From: CBDCUW01 sp965222745
GTDB lineage: Bacteria; Planctomycetota; Planctomycetia; Pirellulales; Pirellulaceae
Direction: 5' to 3'
DNA: 64,000 bases
Assembly (NCBI GenBank): GCA_965222745.1
Contig: CBDCUW010000004.1
Coordinates: 2,480,001 to 2,544,000, forward strand
The notes under the pieces are model-generated. The model did not search any database. It was given only the letters and a program-made list of their open reading frames with translations, and was not told the DNA's origin. This document shows positions 53,773 through 62,700 of this stretch, piece after piece. The translations under genes were made by a program, and so were the position numbers. Position 1 is the stretch's first letter; every line of letters starts with the position of its first letter.

Positions 53773-54345
53773 TTACAGCTTTCGCAATTCTCTCAGAATC
53801 TCCTCAACACTGCTGCGACCGGCGTGACTATCACTGACCTTGGACCATCGGATTCGGCCGTTGGAATCGATCACGTAGGTTGCCGGATAGGCGGTCTCGC
53901 GAGTCTTTTTCCAACGCAAACCCCAGCGATCGACCAGTTTCATGTCCTGGTCACGAACCAACACCAACGGATCGGGTAACGATCGAGACCCCAAAAACTG
54001 TTCCGCTTTTCTCTCCAGCGACGATCCGTCACCGGGATAAACCAAAATGACGCGGTGAGCTTGTTGGCGGAGCGCTTTGGCACGGTTGGCCAGCGAGCTG
54101 ACTTGCTGACTGCAAATCGGACATTGATAACCGGGATAGCCGCGCAGCACGATGACCACCACCGCGCCTTGATCGTACTGATCGCTCAGTTCGATGAAAC
54201 CATCTTCGCCGACGATCGGCAGATCAAAATCGGGCGCCTTTTCACCGACCGCGGGCCGCGATTTGTTCTGCGGTGGGGCCGCGATCAATGTCGCCGCCGT
54301 GGCAAGTGCGACGGCGCCAAAGACAACGCTTCTCAATAGCAACAT
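53773..54345 (-). CDS. Secreted AhpC/TSA-redoxin family peroxiredoxin-like protein
   Basis: This 190-residue protein has a signal peptide (MLLLRSVVFGAVALATAATLIAAP) and a thioredoxin-fold domain with the redox motif CPIC in GYPGYQCPICSQQV, APDFDLPIVGEDG and AYPATYVIDSNGRIRW (cis-Pro). It resembles redoxin/AhpC-TSA proteins and probably works in the cell envelope in thiol or peroxide chemistry. It lies 14 bp downstream of the rhomboid gene on the same strand. Its stop codon is adjacent to the REP-like cluster. Confidence 0.85.
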   Translation of the reverse strand: MLLLRSVVFGAVALATAATLIAAPPQNKSRPAVGEKAPDFDLPIVGEDGFIELSDQYDQGAVVVIVLRGYPGYQCPICSQQVSSLANRAKALRQQAHRVILVYPGDGSSLERKAEQFLGSRSLPDPLVLVRDQDMKLVDRWGLRWKKTRETAYPATYVIDSNGRIRWSKVSDSHAGRSSVEEILRELRKL

Positions 54346-54359
54346 TCGCCAGTCTCCTT

Positions 54360-55301
54360 CTACTGGTCACGTTTTTCTCGTTGCCGCCGGCTGTATCGTT
54401 CCAAGGTTTTTCGTTCCGACGACGTCAAACTTGCTTCGCCCGACTCGTGAATCTTGGCCAAGATGCGATCCGCCTCGGCAGCTTCCTGTTCTAACTTTTT
54501 GTCCGGATCATGAAGCTTCAGCTTCATTCGCCGCGACCGTTGGCGAAGCCGTTGGGGCAATTCGCCGATCGCGGTCAGATCCAGCCAGCGCAGATTCCAG
54601 CGGCGGAGGTAATATCCCAAAGCAAAAAAGGCTCCCGCCAGGTGAACGGTGAACGCGGTGTTGGAATACATGCCCATGCCACGGACAAACCCGAACGCCC
54701 CGGCCAGGTCCATCGTGACAAACAACACGGCCAGTACCCATGCCTTCACTGGCAGCACGAACATCAACAGAATTTCGGCTTGCGGATAGTAGCAGGCAAA
54801 CAGAATTGTGGTGGCGATCACCGCGCCGCTAGCACCGATGGTGCGAGTTGTGACCGGATCCCCGGTCGCCATGCCGGCAATCAGGCTGGAAGCCGACCCG
54901 ATGATTCCGCCGATCACGATTGCCAGCAAATAGAATCGCAAAAACTCCATCCGCCCCAGCCGTTGTTCGATCGTCCGTCCAAAAAAGAACAGGGCGATCA
55001 TGTTGAATAAGAGATGGTTGATTCCGTTGATGTCGTGCAGGAATCCGTAGGTCAGCAACTGCCACCACATCCAGGGGCGAACCAGCGTTTGGCCGTCGAT
55101 CGCCAGCCAGGCGATCAGTTCGCTTTTTCGGTGAACTTCGGGCAGACCAGGAATTTGGATACGTTCCGAGAAGATCAGGCAAGCCAGGAACGCGACCGCG
55201 TTGATCACGATCAGCGTGATCGTGATATTTCGCGGATTTTCAGTGCGGTCCCAAGGCGTACGTTCGTCGTCTCGTCCGTAATCGCGATCGTAGAGCCCCA
55301 T
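54360..55301 (-). CDS. Rhomboid family intramembrane serine protease
   Basis: This 313-residue polytopic protein has the rhomboid signs: WWQLLTYGFLH, the HLLFNMIALFFFG loop, catalytic Ser in IGASGAVIA, and the catalytic His in NTAFTVHLAGAFFALGYYL. The C-terminal ~80 residues are soluble, charged and helical, with DRILAKIHESGEASLTSSER, a short motif frequently found at the C-terminus of bacterial rhomboids. It cleaves membrane-spanning substrates; none is obvious nearby. It precedes the redoxin gene. Confidence 0.9.
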   Translation of the reverse strand: MGLYDRDYGRDDERTPWDRTENPRNITITLIVINAVAFLACLIFSERIQIPGLPEVHRKSELIAWLAIDGQTLVRPWMWWQLLTYGFLHDINGINHLLFNMIALFFFGRTIEQRLGRMEFLRFYLLAIVIGGIIGSASSLIAGMATGDPVTTRTIGASGAVIATTILFACYYPQAEILLMFVLPVKAWVLAVLFVTMDLAGAFGFVRGMGMYSNTAFTVHLAGAFFALGYYLRRWNLRWLDLTAIGELPQRLRQRSRRMKLKLHDPDKKLEQEAAEADRILAKIHESGEASLTSSERKTLERYSRRQREKRDQ

Positions 55302-55420
55302 GAAAAACCTGTGGTTGCGAGGCAGCGGGGGTGGCGTAGAAAAAATGGTTCAGGGAAACTGCATCGTAGCAATCCATCCCCGATCCCGTCGACCTCGACA
55401 ACCATCGAAGCATTCCGCCA

Positions 55421-56563
55421 TCACTCGATCCAACCGCCGCCCAACACCCGGCTGCCGTGATAAACGACGGCGGCTTGACCGGGCGCGACTGCTAGTTGAG
55501 GTGTGTTAAAAGCGACCTCGAATCGCTCCGGATCCTGCGGATCGATGGTGACCGCGGCGGGATGAGGCAACCCATTGTAGCGAATCTGAACGGACAATCC
55601 GTCGGCTGGTATCTTGGCCGGATCGACCAACCAATTGGCCTGGTCGGCAATCAATCCGCCCTGTTTCAGCGATTCCTTGGTGCCGATCACGACTTGCCGG
55701 GTGTCAGGGGAAATCCGCACCACGAAGTAGGGTTCTCCCATGGCGACCCCCAAGCCCTTTCGTTGGCCGACCGTGAACGCTTCATACCCGTCGTGTTGGC
55801 CGACAACCGTTCCGTCGACCGTGACGATCTCTCCAGCGGTACCGGCGGCTCGTTGCGGCTGTCGCGCCCGCACAAAATCACTGTGATGACCCTGGGTCAC
55901 AAAACAGATTTCCTGACTATCTCGCTTACCGGCAACTCCCAGCCGAAGCTGCTGGGCGATCTCACGAATTTGACCTTTTTCAAAGTCGCCGACCGGCAAC
56001 ATCATTCGCTCCAGCCGATCACGGCGAATTCCAAACAACGCGTACGATTGATCTTTGTGGGTGTCACGGCCGCGATGCAGCTGGTCACCGTCGCTTTTTC
56101 TGGCGTAGTGTCCCGTCGCCACAAATTCGGCGTCGACTCCGTCGGCATAATCAAACAACCGCCCAAACTTGATCCAGTGATTGCACTTGACGCAGGGATT
56201 GGGCGTGCGACCGTTGAGATAATCGTCGACGAAATAATCGACGATGCGGCGAAAATCCTGCTGCAGATCGAGTGCATAAAAGGGAATGCCCATTTTGGAA
56301 GCGACGCGGCGGGCATCGGCGGCGTCCGAGGCGGTGCAGCATCCCTGCTTGTGGTCGGCTCGGCCGGCAGCCAGTTCGCCCAGCACCGGCAGGTTCGTCT
56401 GCTGGGGGTCCGTTTGAGAGGCCGGATCGACCTGGCACTGACGGCTCGATTCTTCGCCGTGTCGCATGAAAACGCCGATCACTTCGTGGCCGGCTTCCAG
56501 CAGCAAGTGCGCAGCGACGCTCGAATCGACGCCGCCACTCATCGCTAGAACCACGCGTGCCAT
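55421..56563 (-). CDS. mnmA: tRNA-specific 2-thiouridylase MnmA
   Basis: This ~380-residue enzyme thiolates U34 of tRNAs for Lys, Glu and Gln. It shows the P-loop AMSGGVDSSVAAHLL, catalytic cysteines in GCCTASDAADARRVA and a NPCVKCNHWIKFG segment, VATGHYARK, QSYALFGI and the C-terminal barrel with VGQRKGLGV. The ATG at 56563 is chosen (MARVVLAMSGG); the upstream extension lies in the prfB promoter region. Sulfur may come from the cysteine desulfurase at 36237. It is divergent from prfB with 95 bp between starts. Confidence 0.96.
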   Translation of the reverse strand: MARVVLAMSGGVDSSVAAHLLLEAGHEVIGVFMRHGEESSRQCQVDPASQTDPQQTNLPVLGELAAGRADHKQGCCTASDAADARRVASKMGIPFYALDLQQDFRRIVDYFVDDYLNGRTPNPCVKCNHWIKFGRLFDYADGVDAEFVATGHYARKSDGDQLHRGRDTHKDQSYALFGIRRDRLERMMLPVGDFEKGQIREIAQQLRLGVAGKRDSQEICFVTQGHHSDFVRARQPQRAAGTAGEIVTVDGTVVGQHDGYEAFTVGQRKGLGVAMGEPYFVVRISPDTRQVVIGTKESLKQGGLIADQANWLVDPAKIPADGLSVQIRYNGLPHPAAVTIDPQDPERFEVAFNTPQLAVAPGQAAVVYHGSRVLGGGWIE

Positions 56564-56658
56564 GTATATTTCCCTGTGACTCGGAGCCGTCGGCTTCCAA
56601 CCAGCCGCTTGTCCGCTTGCCATTTTCCCCCATCATACGCTTGGAGCCCACGACGAGA

Positions 56659-57769
56659 ATGGACGCCGAACTCGTTCAGCGAAGTGAAACGATCCGCCAG
56701 CGCCTCAAACAGCTGGGAGACTCTCTTTGACCACGCCGGCAAGCGTGATCAGATCAAGGCGATCGAGGCTCGGATGGGCGAAACCAACTTCTGGGATGAC
56801 AACGAATCTGCCCAAAAGGTGATCGGTGAGCTGAAAGGATTGAAGGTCATTGTCGATCCGTTGGACGAACTGTCCAGTTCGGTCGAGGATCTTGGCGCAC
56901 TTCTAGAAATGGCCGAGGAAGACGATTCGATTGCCGCTGAAGTCGCCGCCGAGGTCCAGCGTCTGGAGACGATTCTGGATGATCTGGAGTTGAAGGCGCT
57001 GTTGAGCGGTCCTAACGATTCCGCCGGTGCGCTGCTGACGATCAACGCTCGCGACGGTGGTACCGACGCGAACGATTGGGCCGATATGTTGCTGCGCATG
57101 TATTCGGCCTGGGCCGTCGGCCAGGACTACAAGATCGAACTGCTCGATCGCCATGAAAATGAAGAGGCCGGGATCAACAACGCCACGATCGCGGTCCGCG
57201 GACCGATGGCCTACGGTTACCTCAAGGGCGAAGAGGGCGTCCACCGGTTGGTCAGAATCAGTCCGTTCAACAGCGAAGGGAAACGCCAAACCAGTTTTGC
57301 CGCGGTGAACGTGTCGCCCGAAATCGATGATTCAATCGAAGTCAATATCGAAGAAAAGGACGTTCGTGAAGACCGTTACCGCGCCGGTGGCGCCGGCGGC
57401 CAACACGTCAACAAAACCGACAGCGCCATCCGGTTGACCCACCTCCCGACCAATACCGTGGTGCAGTGTCAAAACGAACGCAGCCAGCATCAGAACCGGG
57501 CGACCGCCTGGAAAATGCTGCGAGCCAAGATGGCGCGGATCGAGGAGGATCGGCGCGAGGCGGAAGAAGCGAAGAAGTACGGGACACAACCGAAGACCGG
57601 TTTTGGCAGCCAGATCCGAAACTACTTCCTTCATCCCGACCAACGCGTCAAAGATACTCGTACCGGACACTATGTCGGAAATTTCAACAGCGTGCTGGAC
57701 GGCAGCGAACTGCAAGGTTTTTTTGACGCCTACTTGCGCTGGCGCGCTGGCGAGGAGCCGTCGGAGTAG
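56659..57769 (+). CDS. prfB: Peptide chain release factor 2, with programmed +1 frameshift
   Basis: RF2 terminates translation at UGA and UAA. The first frame (56659-56727, MDAELVQRSETIRQRLKQLG...) runs into TGA at 56728; a shift of +1 at CTT TGA C continues in the frame ending at 57769, giving 369 residues, the normal RF2 length. Visible features are the PCRF domain (TINARDGGTDANDWADMLLR, YGYLKGEEGVHRLVRIS), the SPF anticodon-like tripeptide that defines RF2, and the GGQ motif in AGGAGGQHVNKTDSA. The gene is autoregulated through RF2-dependent UGA recognition. It is divergent from mnmA. Confidence 0.96.
56716..56731 (+). promoter_or_regulatory. prfB programmed +1 frameshift site
   Basis: GGAGACTCTCTTTGAC contains the conserved slippery CTT-TGA-C and a Shine-Dalgarno-like GGGAGA 5-8 bp upstream, as in the E. 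coli prfB site. After slippage the frame reads Leu-Asp-His-Ala. Confidence 0.9.
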
Positions 57770-57823
57770 TCGCTGGCAGGTTGGCAAAGCAATTTCATCA
57801 TCGTCTTTGTTTGTGGAAACGTC

Positions 57824-58162
57824 ATGCCTTCCATTTTTTCCAAAATCATCGATCGCGAAATTCCCGCCGACATCGTTTACGAAGACGAACTTTGTCTCGC
57901 TTTTCGAGATGTCAATCCGCAGGCACCGACCCACCTGTTGGTGATCCCCAAAAAGGAAATTGTCTCGCTAGCCGATCTAACCGACGAAGATGAACAGATC
58001 GTCGGCCGCTGCTTGATGGTGGTCGCCAAAGTTGCCCAGCAAGAAGGTCTTTCGGGGGGCTTTCGGTTGGTCGCCAACAGCGGTGATGACGGTGGACAGG
58101 AGGTTCCCCATCTGCACTTTCACGTCCTGGGCGGAAGAAAAATGACCTGGCCACCTGGGTAG
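57824..58162 (+). CDS. HIT/HINT family nucleotide-binding protein
   Basis: This 112-residue protein is of normal HINT length. It shows IFSKIIDREIPADIVYEDE, FRDVNPQAPTHLLVIPK and the histidine triad HLHFHVLGG, with the nucleophilic His in the middle. HINT proteins hydrolyse purine nucleoside phosphoramidates and adenylated lysine. It lies between prfB and bioF on the same strand. Confidence 0.95.
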   Translation: MPSIFSKIIDREIPADIVYEDELCLAFRDVNPQAPTHLLVIPKKEIVSLADLTDEDEQIVGRCLMVVAKVAQQEGLSGGFRLVANSGDDGGQEVPHLHFHVLGGRKMTWPPG

Positions 58163-58191
58163 GAAGACGGGGAGAGTGGGAGCAAGGACCG

Positions 58192-59331
58192 ATGCAGAAC
58201 TTTCAATTCCTTGCTGATCGTCTTCGACAATTGCGCGATGGTGGGCGCTTTCGCGAACTGGTTCCCCGATCGGCGGAAGGCGTTCATCTGCGGTCGGCCG
58301 ATGGTGGCCAGCTGATCAACTTTGGCGGCAACGACTATCTTGGTTTGGCGGCCGAGCGGCAGTCGGTGCCTGCGCCCAGCGGCAGCACAGCCAGCGCCTT
58401 GATTTGTGGTTGGACGGCACAACATCAAGCGCTGGCTGATGATTTGGCTCGGTTGGAATCGACCGAATCAGCTGTCCTCTTTCCGACCGGTTTCGCCGCT
58501 TGCTGCGGAACGATCGCCACTCTTTGCGACGAAGGTGATTTGATCCTCAGCGATCGGCTCAATCATGCATCGTTGATTGACGGATGCCGATTGTCCAAAG
58601 CGGCAAGGCACGTTTTTGATCACCGCGACCATGGCGCGGTCGAGCAGATTTTGAAGCAGCGGCGGCAGCAGTTCGATCGAGTGTGGATCGTGACCGACGG
58701 TGTGTTCAGCATGGATGGGGACGTCGCGCCGCTTCCGCAGTTGTGTGATCTCGCCGAGCGATACGACGCAATTTTGGTCGTCGACGAAGCACACGGAACA
58801 GGCGTGCTGGGCCGCAACGGAAGCGGATTGTGCGAAGAGCTGGACGTGAAGGACCGCGTCGCCATCCGAATCGGCACGCTCAGCAAAGCCATCGGCGGCC
58901 AAGGTGGTTTTGTTGCCGCACCCGCCGTGGTGACCGACTACCTGGCAAACCGGTGCCGACCGTTGATCTACAGCACCGCGCTCACCCCGGCCGCCGTTGC
59001 CTCGGCCACCGCCGCGATCCAAACCATCGCCTCGCAGCCCGAGCGCCGCGACCACTTGCATCATCTTTCTCAGTGGATTCGCCGCGAATTGTCGATTCAC
59101 GCCGATCCGGTCGAATCCAAAGTGCCGATCATTCCGTTGCCCGTCGGCGACGATGCCGCGGCGGTAAACATGTCACAGCAACTCGCACAGCGAGGATTCT
59201 TTGTCCCCGCGATTCGGCCTCCCACTGTCCCGCCCGGAACGGCGCGACTGCGGATCTCGCTCTCCGCCGCCCACCGGCAACCAATGGTTGCCCAGCTGGT
59301 CCGGGCGATCAGAGAACTAGGCATCGCGTAG
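58192..59331 (+). CDS. bioF: 8-amino-7-oxononanoate synthase family (BioF)
   Basis: This 379-residue PLP enzyme belongs to the alpha-oxoamine synthases. It shows NFGGNDYLGLAAE, PTGFAACCGTIATL, DRLNHASLIDGC, VTDGVFSMDGDVAPLPQL, VDEAHGTGVLGR and the PLP lysine in GTLSKAIGGQGGF. BioF joins pimeloyl-CoA (or ACP) and alanine in biotin synthesis; KBL and serine palmitoyltransferase are relatives, but the small size and GNDYLGL fit BioF best. No other biotin genes are in the window. Its TAG stop is part of a GTAGCGAAACTCG repeat edge. Confidence 0.88.
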   Translation: MQNFQFLADRLRQLRDGGRFRELVPRSAEGVHLRSADGGQLINFGGNDYLGLAAERQSVPAPSGSTASALICGWTAQHQALADDLARLESTESAVLFPTGFAACCGTIATLCDEGDLILSDRLNHASLIDGCRLSKAARHVFDHRDHGAVEQILKQRRQQFDRVWIVTDGVFSMDGDVAPLPQLCDLAERYDAILVVDEAHGTGVLGRNGSGLCEELDVKDRVAIRIGTLSKAIGGQGGFVAAPAVVTDYLANRCRPLIYSTALTPAAVASATAAIQTIASQPERRDHLHHLSQWIRRELSIHADPVESKVPIIPLPVGDDAAAVNMSQQLAQRGFFVPAIRPPTVPPGTARLRISLSAAHRQPMVAQLVRAIRELGIA

Positions 59332-59465
59332 CGAAACTCGTTCCCACGCTCCGCGTGGGAACGCACAAATGCCCGCTCCGCGGACCGCACAAATAACCGC
59401 AGAGCGGTTCGCCGCACGTTCCCACGCAGAGCGTGGGAACGAGGACGGAGAACGCTCTGCGGACC
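59332..59465. repeat. Family C hairpin cluster after bioF
   Basis: Two palindromes of the GTTCCCACGC / GCGTGGGAAC type (59339-59363 and 59417-59441) are joined by CCGC-rich inverted pieces (CCGCAGAGCGG... and GAACGCTCTGCGG), so the cluster can fold into a compound structure. It translates to the LVPT..VGT and FPRSAWER peptides. Confidence 0.85.
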
Positions 59466-59740
59466 GTACGAAAGCTTTTTCTCCAATTCTTTCGCGGAGA
59501 AAATCCGCCCGGCGATTCCAATCGTCATAAAAAGAGAGCGATTTTGCACCCAAGGGGGCAAATCCTGGGCGAAAATAGGATGGTCGTTGACTGGGCCGAC
59601 CCCGCGTGGAGCCTCAAGGGGCCCGCACAGAGCCTAAGAAACAACGTTTTCATTCGTTAAAACCATACTTTCCCTCCGGTCGAGCCATCGCCCGATGGTT
59701 CGGCCGAATCCACGACTTTTCTTACGAGGAACGGCCTGTC
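59466..59740. other. 275-bp region upstream of the large secreted protein gene
   Basis: This region should contain the promoter of the next gene. I see no recognisable repeat, RNA or coding frame; TTCTTACGAGGAACGG just upstream of the ATG holds a GAGGAA Shine-Dalgarno-like site. Confidence 0.4.
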
Positions 59741-62700
59741 ATGGTTAAGGTCATTGGGTCTCGCACGATGTTTGCGAGCGGGTTGCTTTTCACATGCATG
59801 CTCTGCACCGCCATTTCGGGAGTTGCCGTGGCCGAACCCATCGGATGGATGGAACGATACGCCCTTGCCGAAGACCGCGAGGCGATGCTGGCCGAATTGA
59901 TTCCGGGCAGTGAGGATTATTACTTCTATCACTGTTTGCACTATCAAACCAACGGCCAGTTGGAGCGGGCTGAAACGATCTTGCGCGATTGGTTGGCCGA
60001 ACACAAAGGCCGCGAAACGCCCGTCATCACCGGCATGATCGACCGCCAGCGGCTATTGACCTACCACGACTCGCCGCAGCGGACCATCGATCACTTGATC
60101 CGCCGACTGGGCGTCAAACTCGATCACACACCTCCGGCCGCCAAAGGCCAGCGGCGGTACCCCAGTCTTTTGGATGCATCGGTGCTGGACGTGGATCGTT
60201 TGGTCAAAGATGCACTGCGCCGCAACGATCAACTCAAGCCGCTTGGCATTGCCCACCTGGCGGAACTGTTTCGTGCCGGCAAAACAGCCGGCGTTTCGAT
60301 CAACTTGCGCGAATTGCTTTCACGCGTTGGCGGTCCCTACGTTCGCCGCCTGGACGAACTGGTCGTCAAAGAACTGGCCAGCCGCCGCGCCAATGATCGC
60401 CGCTTTGGCGACCTGAGCGCCCATCGGCATTTGACGCTTCAGGAACTGCGCGCAGTTGCCGCCGGTGTTCCCGACATCGCGGATGACAACAACTACGTTT
60501 CCGCAGTGTTGCAGCGATTGCGACCCGATGCCGACGCCGATCCCAGTCAACAAGATGACGTGCGGCTCGATTACCTGACCCAGGTGGAAACCTACGTACG
60601 AAGCCTGCCGGCCAGCTACAACTCGTTGAAGGCTTCGGCGACCTTCCGGTTGCTGGAAGCAAAGCTCGCCCAAAACACCTTCGATCGACAGCTTTTTTTG
60701 CGTTATCTGCAACTGCCGCGAATCAGTCCAATCGTGCATCACCAGTGGGCGCGTCGACCCAGTGTGAAAGCGAAACTTGGCGATAACTTCATGGATTTGG
60801 CGCTACTGCCGCCGATCGGTGACGAACAGCCGCTGGTCCGATCCCACTTGGAACATTTTTTGAAGGACGCCGAAAACACCGATGCGTTCGCCGAGTACCT
60901 GCAGCCGGAATACCTGCGACGCGTGTTTGCCGAAACCAAATTGCTTGAAGGTGTCGGCCCGGAAGATCGTTGGTACAAGATGCTCAGCGCGTCTCAGCGG
61001 CAAGCGATCCGCGATTCGACTCAGCTGCGACTCGCTCTGCACAACCCGAAATACTTTTCATCCGACCAGCCGGCCAAACTGATCGTGGATGTGAAGAACA
61101 TCGACGAATTGGTGGTACGCGTTTATGAGATCAACACCCAATCGTACGACCGAACCCATGATCGGCCCGTTGATACCGACATCGATTTGGATGGCTTGAT
61201 CGCAACCCACGAAAAACGGTTGTCCTACAACCAGCCGGCGATACGTCGCCATCGCGAAACGTTGGAACTGGAAGAGATCACCGGTCGCGGTGTTTGGATC
61301 GTTGACCTGGTCGGCAAAGGCGTACGCGCCCGCGCGATGATTCGCCGCGGCGAAATCGATCATGTCGATTCGTTTCATGCCGATGGGATGGTGTTCACGA
61401 TCATCGATGAAAACCGGCAACCGATTCCCGTGGCGACGATGTTGATCGGTTCGCGCGAATTTGTCGCCGACGACCAGGGGCGAATCGTTGTGCCGCCGGT
61501 GGCCAACCCTGTTTCCCGCCGAGCGATCATCAGCGACGGCAAGATCTCCAAGTCGATCAGTTTCCAGCACCTCCGCGAACAATACCATCTGACCGCCGGG
61601 ATGCATCTGGATCGCACGCAGTTGCAAAGCGGCGGCAATGCCCAAGTGCTGATTCGGCCCCGCCTGCGATTGGGCAACACACCGATTGATCCACAAACGA
61701 TCACCGATGTGACGGTGAAAATCGAAGCTCGTGATTTGGAAGATTTGACCACCACCAAACAGGTCACCGACTTGCAGCTCGATCAAAACGCCGAATTGGT
61801 CGTGCCGATCCGGGTACCGGCCCGGTTGGTCAGCTTGAGTGTCACGTTGTCCGGAAAGATCGACGGTCTGGCTGACGGCAAACAGCGGACGTTGCAAACC
61901 AGTCGCAGTTGGGACGTTGCCGGTATCCGCCGAACCAGCCATACCCACGACGCTTTTCTAACGCGAGACGGTGACGACTACGTGATCGAAGTACGAGGAC
62001 GTAGCGGCGAACCGGTTCCCGGAGCCACCGTGACGGTTTCTCTGACCACCGATCTGCGCAAAGCACCGGTCGAACAGACATTTCAATGTGACGATCACGG
62101 CAAAGTTCAATTGAAAAGGCTTCCGGGTGTTCGTGGAATAAGTTTCGGAGTCGTATCAGGTCTGAGGCACAGCCGAAACTTGCGGTTGAATCGAGTCGAT
62201 TGGCCCTCCGAGGTTCATACCTTGGCCGATCGCGATATCCGGCTGCCCCTTGCCGACCCGATCGAGACGGCGGGCGATCACTATCGGCTGATCCAGCGAC
62301 GCGACGGCAGCAACCACTCGGATCTTAGCGACCGCCTGTCAGTCCGAAACGGATTGTTGGTGATTCGGCCGCTTCCGCCGGGAGACTATCAGCTGGTCAA
62401 TCTTTCGACCTCCGCGGCGACGACGATTGCCGTGGTCGACGGTCCTGCCATCGGCGACGTTGCCACCGGCCGCGTGCGGCATCGCTCTGTGTCGCCCCAG
62501 CGGCCCATCGGGATCGCGTCGATCGACCGCAACGACGACGAAGTAAAAATCAAGTTGTCGGGCGCGGCAAAACAAGCTCGCGTGCACATCTACGCCTCTC
62601 GTTATCTCGATTCCGCCACGCCGGCAGACCAATTGCGTTTGCCGCTTCCACCTCTGAGCGGCCGGCGCATCACCTTGCCTCGCAGCGGTTATGTCAGCGA

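Noticed and set aside
59309..59561. Short minus-strand genes with FPRSAWER peptides
   Set aside because: Again translations of the family C hairpin cluster downstream of bioF.
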